64,000 nucleotides of DNA. It comes from an uncultured Eubacteriales bacterium (GTDB lineage: Bacteria > Bacillota > Clostridia > Christensenellales > Aristaeellaceae). The position numbers and the translations under genes are program-made. Where the stretch lies: the NCBI GenBank assembly GCA_902767565.1, contig CACXHY010000003.1:62001-126000 (forward strand), read 5' to 3'. A model generated the notes under the pieces. The model did no database searches, was not told the origin of the DNA, and saw only the letters and a program-made list of their open reading frames with translations. Below are positions 43,290-52,406 of this stretch, piece by piece; the stretch's first letter is position 1; each line of letters starts with the position of its first letter.

Positions 43290-44117
43290 ATGACAGCGCC
43301 GCAAACCGGGATTCAATGGGGGATAAGCGAATTGTTTTCGAAGATGTGGAACCGGCAGCCAAACGAACACGAGGATGGCTTATGGCTGTTCGGGAAAGAA
43401 GAAGACGGCGATTGCTTTGATGATGAAGATGCCCTCGCCTGGCAGAACGGACAATTTGCACAAAGCTATTTCACGGATAAACTGCTTCACAATCCCGCTT
43501 CACGAAAGATCATCGACGAGATCGCAAGTAACCGGGAACCCTATGTGGATCTGGCTTGCGGGCCCGGGATGGGCCTGATCCCTTCGATCAGAAGAATCAA
43601 ATCGGATATTCCCTGCCTGGCAGCGGATGCAAATACCATGCTTGTCAAAGAGTGGAGAAAATGGCTGAACGGAACCGGCATGCAAGCAGGCATAGCGTTC
43701 GCGCAGTTTTCTCTTTTTGACATTCCCATCAGAGACCAAGCGGTGCATGCATATGGCGGATTTCTCAGCCTGTCAAGCACGCGGGCTGGCAGCAAAGGAT
43801 ATGATGCCGCGCTGTCGGAGATACTCCGCACGCTTGCACCGCGGGGAAGGCTCTATGCCATCGAGAGCGAATGGATCGATGTGCCGACGATCCTGAAAGT
43901 CTTCGAGAGGAGCCGTCTCCGGCCCTGGAATTGTTTTCTGGAACCGCAGATGACCTGGCATGATCGGTTCCTCCAAAGCGGTTTCAGGATCCTTTCCGAA
44001 GAACGGTATATGAATCGTTTACTGAGCAGCGAAGACAATGAGCTTGGCCGTGAGGCGGAAAAAGCGGGGATCGGAATCGGGATGCAGTGGAATGCCTATA
44101 TTCTGGAAAAGCCATAG
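43290..44117 (+). CDS. SAM-dependent methyltransferase-like protein
   Basis: 275 residues. PYVDLACGPGMGLIPSIRRI (about 84-103) matches motif I, CLAADANTMLVKEWRKWL supplies the acidic residue, and YDAALSEILRTLAPRGRLYA is the post-motif helix and strand. A long N-terminal segment of about 80 residues precedes the fold. The substrate is unknown. It is the last gene before the AT-rich island. Confidence 0.65.
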   Translation: MTAPQTGIQWGISELFSKMWNRQPNEHEDGLWLFGKEEDGDCFDDEDALAWQNGQFAQSYFTDKLLHNPASRKIIDEIASNREPYVDLACGPGMGLIPSIRRIKSDIPCLAADANTMLVKEWRKWLNGTGMQAGIAFAQFSLFDIPIRDQAVHAYGGFLSLSSTRAGSKGYDAALSEILRTLAPRGRLYAIESEWIDVPTILKVFERSRLRPWNCFLEPQMTWHDRFLQSGFRILSEERYMNRLLSSEDNELGREAEKAGIGIGMQWNAYILEKP

Positions 44118-44260
44118 TACGGAAACCCGGAAGCTGCCGGGTGCATCCGTCGCGATCCGCCGCTTTGCCGATACCCGGAAGCGCCGCGTCTGTGCTATAC
44201 TGTACAAGCGTGATCCGCGCATACAGGAACCCGAACACCGCTGATCGGAGGAATGCCGTC

Positions 44261-44308
44261 ATGCCCTTTTCAACATGGGTTTCAAACATTCAATCAATGC
44301 AGCGGTAA
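44261..44308 (+). pseudogene. 15-codon stub of a gene cut at the left island junction
   Basis: GGAGG at 44247-44251 is followed, after 9 bases, by ATG and only 15 codons (MPFSTWVSNIQSMQR) before TAA. A TATACT box lies about 70 bases upstream. The signals of a normal gene start are present but not the gene, and the AT-rich island begins right here. The stub probably marks where the island joined core DNA. Confidence 0.35.
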
Positions 44309-44407
44309 TACGGACACAAGGAGGCAGTGAAATATGGACATGAAAATCAACCTGAAACCGATTGACGATACGAAAGCCATTTTGATGCATTTCTCCACGA
44401 TACGGAT

Positions 44408-46480
44408 TTGGAAGTGCTTGGAGCACTACATGACCATTATCATGGAGATACGCGCACAACAACGACGGAAGCATGGAGAGAAGAAATCTCGATCATGCGG
44501 AAGATCGTATCAAAATGCAGTACCAATGGACGTATCATTTTTGAATATGATATTCCGCGCCTTGGAAAGAGAATAGATGTCGTATTACTGCTGAAGGGCA
44601 TTGTCTTCTGTATTGAATTCAAGGTGGGCGAATCGCGGATTCTGGAAGCAGACGTAGATCAGGTGCTGGATTACGCGCTGGATCTGAAGAATTTCCACAA
44701 ATGCAGCCGGAATAAGGTCATTGTTCCGATCCTGGTCGCGACTGATTATCTGGGTTCTTCCGATACGATTCAGATGTCCGTCTATGATGATCTGGTTGTT
44801 AACCCGTTGGTCACTGGCAAAGCTGGCCTCTTCAGTCTGGTTTTGGCCGTGATCAAGCGGTTTCCCAATGAGAAACCTGTCGATCAAAACTGGATCATCA
44901 GCCCTTATGCGCCGACACCAACGATCATTGAGGCTGCCAGATCGCTATACGAGAACCATTCCGTTGAGAACATCACAAGACACGAAGCGGACAAGGTTTC
45001 CACCGATAGGACAATCGCGTATATTCTTCATGTCATCAGGAAATGTAAAGATGAAAAGAAGAAGGGCATTTGTTTTGTCACAGGTGTGCCAGGCGCCGGC
45101 AAAACGCTGGTTGGCTTGGACGTGGCCGTAAAGCAGACCTATCAAGGACATGACGAGCCTGTAGAAGACGAAGGCGCAGTTTACCTGTCCGGCAACGGCC
45201 CACTGGTTGCGGTGTTGACGGAAGCGCTGGCACAGGATAATTACAGGAGAAACCGCGAAAACGGCGGAAACAAAAAGCTCACGGATTCTCGCCGCGAGGT
45301 AAGCAAATCAATCCAGATGATTCACCGATACCGTGATAACATGCTGGCCAAAATCAAAAACCCAGTCGAAAACGGTGTGCTGGAAATCGATCCGGATAAG
45401 GCTGTCAAAATGCAGTCAGCGGGCTATGGCGAAGTGGAGCATGTGGCGATCTTTGACGAAGCGCAACGTTCCTGGACGCACAAAAGGCTGGCTGACTATC
45501 TCAAGCGTGGCGGCACTTATGGAAACAAACTGAAGGTCCCAAATTTCCCTTTGTCGGAAGCAGCCTTTCTGATTTGGTCCCTCGACTTGCGGGAAGACTG
45601 GGCAACGATCATCTGTCTTGTCGGCGGTGGGCAGGAAATCAACACGGGGGAAGCTGGAATCGCGGAGTGGATCACAGCGCTGAATGAAAAGTTTCCTCAT
45701 TGGGACATTTACATCTCGCCCAAACTGACGGAGCCGGAATACGCTGAGGGTCGGGTCAACGAGCTGTTAAAGCACAGGACGAACATCACATATTCCGAGG
45801 ATTTGCATCTGGCGGTTTCGCTGCGATCCTATCGGGCGGAAAAACTGTCTGCATTCGTCCATGCACTTCTGTCGTTTGATCCCATAGCGTCCACGATTTA
45901 CAATGAGATCAAGGATAAATACCCCATTGTGTTGACAAGGGATATGGAGAAGGCAAGAAGATGGCTCCACGAGAAGGTGCGTGGCACAGAACGCACGGGG
46001 GTTCTGGTCACAAAGGAGTCTGCACGTTTTAAGCCGTTGGCGATCCATATCCTGCCGTCCGGTGATGAGAACGCCGTCCATTGGTTCCTCGAGGACAAGG
46101 CGGACACCCGATCCTCCAATCATTTGGAAGATGCGGCCACAGAGATCCAGGTCCAAGGGTTGGAACTGGATTATACGTGCCTGTTGTGGGACGCCGACAT
46201 GCGATATGAAGATAGGAAGTGGCGTTTTTACCGTTTCAACGGACAGACAAGATGGGTTGAGCAGATCGCAACCAGTGAAAGCAAACAGGAACAGTTGAAA
46301 TATATGCTGAACGCGTATCGGGTTCTGCTCACCCGTGCCAGAGCCGGCATGGTTATTTGTGTACCGAAAGGTAACCCCAACAAAACAGCAAGCGGTTTCT
46401 GGGAAGACAGCACCCGACTACCCGAGTATTATGACGGAACATATAAATACTTGAAGAGTATCGGACTCGAAGAGATTTGA
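44408..46480 (+). CDS. Schlafen group 3-like helicase (DUF2075) with PD-(D/E)XK nuclease domain; 5' frameshift
   Basis: 690 residues from the first possible start (TTG at 44408). The N-terminal 120 residues look like a PD-(D/E)XK nuclease: RIDVVLLLKGIVFCIEFKVG gives D57, E70 and K72. DUF2075 follows with Walker A GVPGAGKTLVG (about 226-236), Walker B HVAIFDEAQRS (about 344-354) and LNAYRVLLTRARAGMVICVP at the end. The good ribosome site AAGGAGG and ATG at 44318-44336 are in another frame. The homologous frame (RYESHFDAFLHDTDLEVLGA) begins after a TGA at 44363, consistent with loss of one base at about 44363-44380. Likely nucleic-acid degrading defence effector; possibly inactive as sequenced. 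Confidence 0.75.
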   Translation: MEVLGALHDHYHGDTRTTTTEAWREEISIMRKIVSKCSTNGRIIFEYDIPRLGKRIDVVLLLKGIVFCIEFKVGESRILEADVDQVLDYALDLKNFHKCSRNKVIVPILVATDYLGSSDTIQMSVYDDLVVNPLVTGKAGLFSLVLAVIKRFPNEKPVDQNWIISPYAPTPTIIEAARSLYENHSVENITRHEADKVSTDRTIAYILHVIRKCKDEKKKGICFVTGVPGAGKTLVGLDVAVKQTYQGHDEPVEDEGAVYLSGNGPLVAVLTEALAQDNYRRNRENGGNKKLTDSRREVSKSIQMIHRYRDNMLAKIKNPVENGVLEIDPDKAVKMQSAGYGEVEHVAIFDEAQRSWTHKRLADYLKRGGTYGNKLKVPNFPLSEAAFLIWSLDLREDWATIICLVGGGQEINTGEAGIAEWITALNEKFPHWDIYISPKLTEPEYAEGRVNELLKHRTNITYSEDLHLAVSLRSYRAEKLSAFVHALLSFDPIASTIYNEIKDKYPIVLTRDMEKARRWLHEKVRGTERTGVLVTKESARFKPLAIHILPSGDENAVHWFLEDKADTRSSNHLEDAATEIQVQGLELDYTCLLWDADMRYEDRKWRFYRFNGQTRWVEQIATSESKQEQLKYMLNAYRVLLTRARAGMVICVPKGNPNKTASGFWEDSTRLPEYYDGTYKYLKSIGLEEI

Positions 46481-46503
46481 TTGGACTATAAGGAGCTAAA
46501 AAA

Positions 46504-48033
46504 ATGGACACAAATCACGAAGACATGCTGTTTCAGATCCAAAAGCGATTGGAATACTTATACCCGTCAATGGCTTTGTATTGTTCACAACCAGGACAAG
46601 ATGATTACGCGTCGCCTATTATTCAGGCATCCCGTGTTGTTGAATCAATTATCGTGCTAATTGCACACGACCAAGGGTTTGAGTATGAGAATAAGCACTT
46701 TGTTAACATAAAGACAGGTGAGGCGGCAAGCCCGGTGTTTACTTCTCCATTTCAGTTTGCTCACAGCGGATATCTTGAAAACATTCCTCCAGAAATACGA
46801 AGATATTTGGAAATCCTGCATCACAATAGGAACATTGCTGCTCATAAAGAGTTGAAATATAGTGAAGCTGTGGTATACGCCGATGCATTCGATTGCTTCA
46901 TTGGATGGTTTATCATCAATTCAAGCACAATACAAAACCTTGATGATGGAAGGAAACAGAAGTTTCTGGAAACTGTTCAGAATCTTAGTCACGTCATGAC
47001 GCTACAGATAGTTTCCGACGGGGCAGAAACAAAGGATTTTGAGATGTTTTCTGCAGCATCTCAAGCTGCTAGTCTGGCATCGATCATAAGCACAACGGAA
47101 GTAGAGTCGAATGAGACAAGTCGGATCAATACTCAGCAATGCATGAATCGGATATTGAGTCTCGTTCAAAGAGACCACGGCTTACTCAACCAAATAAAGT
47201 GCGGTATGATTAGAATTGAAAAGAAGATAGATCTGATAGCAGACAAGCTAAATGAGATTTCCAAACAAATATCTGTTTGCCAATCACTGCTTTCGAGACA
47301 GATAGACATGGCTGTGAATGAGCAAGAAGTTGACCGAATACTCTGTGCTTATGCCGATGAAATAACAAGAAAAATTGTTAATGAGATCAATAACAACACG
47401 GCACAACAAGAGTATGATGCAGAAAAGATGAAACTCCAACTGTCTGTTGGTGAAAATGTTTGGAATAAGTTGAATCCTGTGTCTCAGGATTTCCTTGTTA
47501 CCGCGAAGGTAACATACAATAAGTTAATCACCATGCGTGAAACAATAGATTATTCTGGTGTTTGCTTGCTTGTGACAAAAGCTATTGAATTGGAGATGAG
47601 CACGCGCTTCTACCGCGAGTATTTGGAATACTTGAGAGAAAAATATCCTGGTAAAGCGGGTTACACCTTATATCCAACCGCTTTGCTCGATAGATATGGT
47701 AAGCCTATCAAGGCGAACAAATTCACTTTGGGAAGCATTGCGTATATACTCTGCTATAGTCAGGCTGAAGATATATCACCTAATCAAGTTGAAAACAACC
47801 ATGAAAAACTAATTGAATATGTATCTACTTGTTTGATGAAAGGAAAAGACAAGGAAGAAATTGAAAACCACCTCGAACTGATTGCAGAAGGGGTAGAAAG
47901 CATCAGAAAAGACTATAGAAACCCTAGTGCCCACATCAATCAACTACAACGCATCAATGCTCAACAATGCTTTGAACTCGTAATAGACGTAGAGAAACTG
48001 TTGAAACAATTCTTAATTGTTTTTGATCACTAG
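46504..48033 (+). CDS. double-HEPN protein
   Basis: 509 residues, mostly helical, no membrane segment. Two separate R-x4-H motifs of HEPN ribonucleases occur: RNIAAH at 109-114, within a DUF4145-like N-terminal domain (YLEILHHNRNIAAHKELKYS), and RNPSAH at 472-477 near the C-terminus. Between them lies a coiled-coil region (IRIEKKIDLIADKLNEISKQ) and a helical domain (VCLLVTKAIELEMSTRFYRE). HEPN domains cut RNA in toxin and Abi systems. It starts 24 bases after the Schlafen-like gene, so the pair probably works together. No close family name is recalled. Confidence 0.6.
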   Translation: MDTNHEDMLFQIQKRLEYLYPSMALYCSQPGQDDYASPIIQASRVVESIIVLIAHDQGFEYENKHFVNIKTGEAASPVFTSPFQFAHSGYLENIPPEIRRYLEILHHNRNIAAHKELKYSEAVVYADAFDCFIGWFIINSSTIQNLDDGRKQKFLETVQNLSHVMTLQIVSDGAETKDFEMFSAASQAASLASIISTTEVESNETSRINTQQCMNRILSLVQRDHGLLNQIKCGMIRIEKKIDLIADKLNEISKQISVCQSLLSRQIDMAVNEQEVDRILCAYADEITRKIVNEINNNTAQQEYDAEKMKLQLSVGENVWNKLNPVSQDFLVTAKVTYNKLITMRETIDYSGVCLLVTKAIELEMSTRFYREYLEYLREKYPGKAGYTLYPTALLDRYGKPIKANKFTLGSIAYILCYSQAEDISPNQVENNHEKLIEYVSTCLMKGKDKEEIENHLELIAEGVESIRKDYRNPSAHINQLQRINAQQCFELVIDVEKLLKQFLIVFDH

Positions 48034-48128
48034 CGTAGTATTATCTTGATTTGAGGGCATTCTGGAGGTAAGCTTTTTGACAGCGAACCCCCGGGTGAAT
48101 TGAGAACAGTTTCGGAGGTAATGCTTTC

Positions 48129-49130
48129 ATGATAAGATTAGATAAAGAGAGAATGAGAAGTCTCATCGATGGATTTATCTCTCATCAGACTAATCAGGAA
48201 AGAGCCCCTGTCAAGAAGTTGCTGCTTGATGATTTCCTTAATCGATGGCTTCGATCGGAAGATTGCGAAGTAGCAATGCGTGAGAGCGTTTCCAATATGC
48301 AAGCCGGGAAACTGACAGCGATTCAACGGTACCACAGATTTGCAGATTATTTGTCCGGGAATGGCGTAGAGGTTGTTATTGATTGGCCAACAGGCGATCC
48401 GTCGAGCCGTTTTGAACGGTTGGTAGCCATCTGTCGCCTGATGCAGGGGAAAGAAGCCATGCGCGAAAATCAAGCCGTGGATTCCCTTTGCGAGAAACTG
48501 TGGGTATCAGACCGCACGATCCGGGAAGATATGCGCATCCTCCGTGATGGTGGTAGAGAGATATACAAGCACAGTGCATTGAACCAGGCATTTCTGATCG
48601 ACGGACTGACCGGAGGACATCATCCGGTACAATTCCTCTCATCCGTGCATCCGGTATTGCTCTTGGAGAACCTTACGACAGTCTTGCTCCTGATAGAGTC
48701 TCTTCTCGAAAAGGCACAGCAGATGATATTCCGCAGCACCTGTCTAGAGACCGCTAATCACATTTGGTCGCAGTTGACCGATTATGCACGAGCCAAGGTA
48801 CGGGAGAACATCTGCCGGGATTTCGTTGGACGGGCCGAGCTTCTGGACATCTTTGATGAACTGGAAGCACTGCAACGGACAACAGATTTCCGTTCAGAGC
48901 AGTACTTCATGACAAATGTGTCTGATAAGCTCCTCCATTATTTGAAGATGAACCAATGCTGCAAAGTGATCTGGGAAGATGAAGCTCATCAGGTTCAGGA
49001 GAAAACCGGCATTCCGAGAGGATACGCTCCAGGGCAGCTGAATGGCATCATATTTCGTGATTCGAACGGTGCCGAATTCACGATCCCTGAATCATCGATT
49101 CTGGATGTGAGCAGAGTGCATTCATCTTGA
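48129..49130 (+). CDS. helix-turn-helix regulator, BrxR/WYL-like context
   Basis: 333 residues. A clear HTH lies at about residues 115-140 (VDSLCEKLWVSDRTIREDMR), of the HTH_11/DeoR type found in WYL- and BrxR-like defence regulators. The N-terminal 100 residues and the C-terminal 190 are helical, with a small beta ending (GYAPGQLNGIIFRDSNGAEF); a canonical WYL motif is not visible. It begins 95 bases after the HEPN gene and runs into the next gene. It probably represses one or more island units. Confidence 0.6.
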   Translation: MIRLDKERMRSLIDGFISHQTNQERAPVKKLLLDDFLNRWLRSEDCEVAMRESVSNMQAGKLTAIQRYHRFADYLSGNGVEVVIDWPTGDPSSRFERLVAICRLMQGKEAMRENQAVDSLCEKLWVSDRTIREDMRILRDGGREIYKHSALNQAFLIDGLTGGHHPVQFLSSVHPVLLLENLTTVLLLIESLLEKAQQMIFRSTCLETANHIWSQLTDYARAKVRENICRDFVGRAELLDIFDELEALQRTTDFRSEQYFMTNVSDKLLHYLKMNQCCKVIWEDEAHQVQEKTGIPRGYAPGQLNGIIFRDSNGAEFTIPESSILDVSRVHSS

Positions 49131-49216
49131 AGCTCAGCTTCAGTGACGGTTGGACTGCAAAATGCTATCCTCAGTTTGCGCTGGTAAACAGCAGCAACGA
49201 AGAGGAGGCATTTGAA

Positions 49217-50278
49217 ATGAAGTATCCGTTTGACCGTTCATCCAACGACCCATTCATCTGGGCGAAAACCAACAGTGCACTGAAAGAGACTCGTGACGCT
49301 ATCATGGCCGGAGTATACACTGCCTCTGAACTGAGAGAATTTTGTGACTGTGCGATTGCCGATGTATTGCCCATCAAACACGATCCAAGCAAGCTGTCCT
49401 GGGGATATGATGATCCGAACACAATGGCTTCGGATGCCAGGTGCGAATTCTTTTGCCTTCCGACCTATCTGATGACACAATGCATGATCGCATCAGTTCT
49501 GAAAAGCCCTAAACTGATGAACAGTCAGGAAATCCGTGATGCGCTTCATCGGGGGTTGAATGGTTGCACAGTTCGAGGCCTTCTCGGGCACGGGTATGAT
49601 GCGGTGCCTGTCCTGCATGAGAATCTTCAGATGTTCCTGGAAGCTGGCTATGAGGCCTTTGCCATTCGATATCCGCAAATCAGTCCGGAATTCCATGCGA
49701 TGTTCAGATCAGCACTGAGCGGAGTAAAGAAATGCTATAAGTCGGGAAAGCATGTGTTTGACTGGGGCGTGAATCAAAAAGACGCGCAGGAAGCAATTCT
49801 GAAAGCAATTCACTGGCAGATTCCGGGTGACCTGACTTGCAATCCCGGCTATCGCCTGTACATCGCATACGGCTCCAACATGGATGAGGAGCAAATGGCA
49901 AGGCGCTGCCCGGACGCTGTGCTCGTGGGCGTCGGCACCCTTCGTGATCACCGGTTGGCATTCTACCGGTATGCCACCGTGGAGCGAAATCCAGGAACCG
50001 ATGTACCAATTGCCCTCTGGCGAATTTCAGAGAGAGATGAAAGAGCACTTAATCGTTACGAAGGCGTTCCGACGTTTTACAGCCGCAGGACAGCAGAAGT
50101 GATGCTGAACACCGGCGAGACAGCGGAGGGTCTGATATATCTGATGGAAAGGCAACGTATGGATCCAGTTCCGGAAGACTATTACCGTCGGCTTGAAAAC
50201 GCATACGTACAGCTGGGCCTGAGCAGCCGAGTGGAGGATGTACTTGTTCCAGCGAAAAGTAATAGCCAGAGATACTAA
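49217..50278 (+). CDS. protein with C-terminal gamma-glutamylcyclotransferase-like (AIG2) domain
   Basis: 353 residues. The C-terminal 120 residues are a GGCT fold: YRLYIAYGSNMDEEQMARRC (the YGSNM substrate loop) and ERALNRYEGVPTFYSRRTAE, whose Glu is the expected catalytic acid. The first 210 residues are helical (CIASVLKSPKLMNSQEIRDA) and unrecognised. The ATG at 49217 has GAGGAGG eight bases away and is preferred over a TTG at 49127 that overlaps the regulator. A terminator follows. Pairing with a defence-type regulator suggests a stress or toxin role; the reaction is unproven. Confidence 0.65.
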   Translation: MKYPFDRSSNDPFIWAKTNSALKETRDAIMAGVYTASELREFCDCAIADVLPIKHDPSKLSWGYDDPNTMASDARCEFFCLPTYLMTQCMIASVLKSPKLMNSQEIRDALHRGLNGCTVRGLLGHGYDAVPVLHENLQMFLEAGYEAFAIRYPQISPEFHAMFRSALSGVKKCYKSGKHVFDWGVNQKDAQEAILKAIHWQIPGDLTCNPGYRLYIAYGSNMDEEQMARRCPDAVLVGVGTLRDHRLAFYRYATVERNPGTDVPIALWRISERDERALNRYEGVPTFYSRRTAEVMLNTGETAEGLIYLMERQRMDPVPEDYYRRLENAYVQLGLSSRVEDVLVPAKSNSQRY

Positions 50279-50323
50279 AGTGCATGTGTCGTGTCGGCTG
50301 AAGCATAAATGATTCATTTTGTT

Positions 50324-50361
50324 CTGTGACAGTGAAAACTGCAGCTTGCTGTCACAGTTTT
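50324..50361 (+). terminator. rho-independent terminator
   Basis: CTGTGACAG pairs with CTGTCACAG, followed by TTTTA, 46 bases after the GGCT-like gene. The rest of 50279-50664 holds only the next promoter and its leader. Confidence 0.75.
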
Positions 50362-50468
50362 AGCGACCAAAGAAACTCATTTACAAGCTCAGTAATTATG
50401 CTCGGACAATGCAAAACATATCAATGACTGAACCTCATATGTGTTATTCGACCTAAACAACATTATGC

Positions 50469-50497
50469 TTTCCAGATAGCATGACATGTGATATAAT
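50469..50497 (+). promoter_or_regulatory. promoter for the DarT1-NADAR pair
   Basis: TTTCCA, 17 bases, TATAAT. A 165-base leader follows with a short CTGATTCCGAATCAG hairpin; no further regulatory element was recognised. Confidence 0.55.
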
Positions 50498-50664
50498 ATG
50501 CACAAGCTCTGATTCCGAATCAGTCTGACACTATTTCACATTATGCGCAGACACCTAAACATCTATTCAACAGACAGTTCAATGACTTCTGCGTTGCTTA
50601 GTGGTAAGATCAATCCTGCTTCAATCAAAACTCAACGAACTATGTATGGCAGGAGGCGCAGAGG

Positions 50665-51578
50665 ATGCATCAGCAACTGCACGATATGACACAACGAATA
50701 ACGAAAAAGAGGAGTACAGAAGTGATTGAATACGATGGAAAGCTCTGGGAAACATGCGAAGAACCAACAAATATGGTTTTCAGGAGAAAATGGGAAACCG
50801 TCGGTAAAATCGTTGGGCGACGAGACCCTGGTAATGATACTATCCGCATAGAATACGTATCCGGAAAACATAAATGGTCTGAATTATCGTATGATTACTT
50901 TCACAAAAGGCACGAAATCACATATATCAAGCCTTGGATTAATCAAAGGCTTGAATACTTGAAAAGCCTTGGGGTTGAATGGCTTGTTCATTTTACACCC
51001 ATTGAAAACTTGCCATCCATCATGCGGATAGGATTCGACCCCGCAATAAGTTGAATGGTGCATTTGCTGCAACAGACAACATGAGACTTGATCGGCGAGA
51101 GGATGCTGCAAGTTTTTCGATCTCATTCCCAAACTACCGAATGTTTTATCGGAAACGCCAATTTGAAATGCCCGGCACAGCTTTCGCTGTTATTCTGATC
51201 GATATAAATGTGCTTCAGGCAATACATCCGAGTCATGTAGCCTATTTTTGGGATAATGCTGCAAACCGTGTGTTTTCCGATAGGGATTTTGAAGAGTTTA
51301 CAACGATAGAAGCAGTTCAGGATATGTTTGCTGATACACCAACTCACTCACGCGTAGAGGACAGATTGCCGTCGAACTTTACGACATATCCTCAAGCCGA
51401 AGTTATGATTAAGGACATCGTCCCGCCAGACTACATCACGGTTATTCATGTCAACAATCGACAAGATGAGATCCGGACAGCAGGAATGCCCGGGGTGAAA
51501 AACGTTATCTGCAATGGAACACTGTTTGCTCCAAGATGTGACTATTATCGATGGAAAGCAAATCAAGAGGAGGCATAA
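50665..51578 (+). pseudogene. darT1: DarT1-type ADP-ribosyltransferase toxin (DUF4433), frameshifted
   Basis: Two frames together give the whole protein. The first (50665-51054) ends GVEWLVHFTPIENLPSIMRI-GFDP and then a false stop. The second continues RNKLNGAFAATDNMRLDRRE, SFPNYRMFYRKRQ and NAANRVF, and ends with TTYPQAEVMIKDIVPPDYI, holding the catalytic Glu. The frames meet at CCCC (51039-51042); five C's would restore D-P-R-N-K-L. DarT1 adds ADP-ribose to guanosine in DNA. About 100 extra N-terminal residues precede the fold. The stop is 2 bases before the antitoxin gene. As sequenced, the toxin is off. Confidence 0.8.
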
Positions 51579-51580
51579 TC

Positions 51581-52297
51581 ATGGCTAAACGCCCAGTGTT
51601 TGTTGCAATAGACCGCCCGCCGTTTGTTCTGGTGCAAAATGTAGACTTCCAGTTTTTTCCGGGTTTTGCAGTTTCACAAAAACAAAAGTCTATCATGAGC
51701 TTACATGAATGTTTCACTCAAACCCACTCGGACTATGCCGGGCTTGTTCTTGAGATCTCTTCAAAGTCGCCGGTTTTGCTTGGAGTTAAACTAAGTGCCT
51801 TTAATTTGCAGTACCAGCTTAACGATGGTCAGTTTAGGCCGGTTGAATGCGTGTTTCAATCCAGCAAGTGTTTCAGCAACGGGTGCCAGTATACTGATAT
51901 CCTTGAGATGACACCACATGATGCGAAACATGACAACAGGTTGCGCAACAGCGGAGATGTTATTGCTTTCCGGTTAGAAGGCGAAGAATTCCCTACGAAA
52001 CCGGTAACGTTTTTCTATGATTGGATCTACATAAACGCGCTTGGTCATAATCCTTCCTTGGTTAAGGATATCCTGAATTACAATGCATTTACAGATATCG
52101 AGTTTAATCCCGATAGATCATGGAATTGTCAAGCCCGTTCTGTAGCAATGTTTGTTGGCTTGTCGAAGGCAGGGGTGCTGAGCGAGGCACTAAAGACGAA
52201 AGACAGTTTCCTTAGCTTGGCTTATCAATTTAACACTCAACAACCCCAGATTCCCAATGAAGCACGTCAACTGACAATGGATGATTTGCTTGGATAG
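51581..52297 (+). CDS. NADAR antitoxin associated with DarT1
   Basis: 238 residues of the DarT1-associated NADAR family. Visible hallmarks are KRPVFVAIDRPPFVLVQNVD, FFPGFAVSQKQKSI, LEISSKSPVLLGVKLSAFNL and TFFYDWIYINAL, then AFTDIEFNPDRSWNCQARSV. NADAR proteins remove ADP-ribose from guanosine and so undo DarT1 damage. GAGGAGG lies 7 bases before the ATG at 51581, inside the toxin's last codons, so the pair is translationally coupled. The gene is intact although the toxin is not. Confidence 0.85.
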   Translation: MAKRPVFVAIDRPPFVLVQNVDFQFFPGFAVSQKQKSIMSLHECFTQTHSDYAGLVLEISSKSPVLLGVKLSAFNLQYQLNDGQFRPVECVFQSSKCFSNGCQYTDILEMTPHDAKHDNRLRNSGDVIAFRLEGEEFPTKPVTFFYDWIYINALGHNPSLVKDILNYNAFTDIEFNPDRSWNCQARSVAMFVGLSKAGVLSEALKTKDSFLSLAYQFNTQQPQIPNEARQLTMDDLLG

Positions 52298-52377
52298 TAA
52301 ACAATACATACGTTACTTATCGAAAGCTGTCTGAAAAGCGCATAGCATTATCGTGTTTCTTAACATCGATTCTCAGG

Positions 52378-52406
52378 TTGTTATCAACACCATCTTGAGA
52401 TATAAT
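52378..52406 (+). promoter_or_regulatory. promoter for the DUF3800-like / NACHT unit
   Basis: TTGTTA, 17 bases, TATAAT. A 163-base untranslated leader follows before the ATG at 52570. Confidence 0.6.

Noticed and set aside
48050-48125. Two similar GGAGGTAA-GCTTT segments upstream of the regulator as an operator repeat
   Set aside because: The second copy is simply the ribosome site of the regulator gene, and the likeness is short; no firm evidence for an operator.
51030-51054. Programmed frameshifting in the DarT1 gene
   Set aside because: The CCCC run is not a known slippery heptamer in the right phase and no downstream stimulator was seen; a one-base deletion is simpler.
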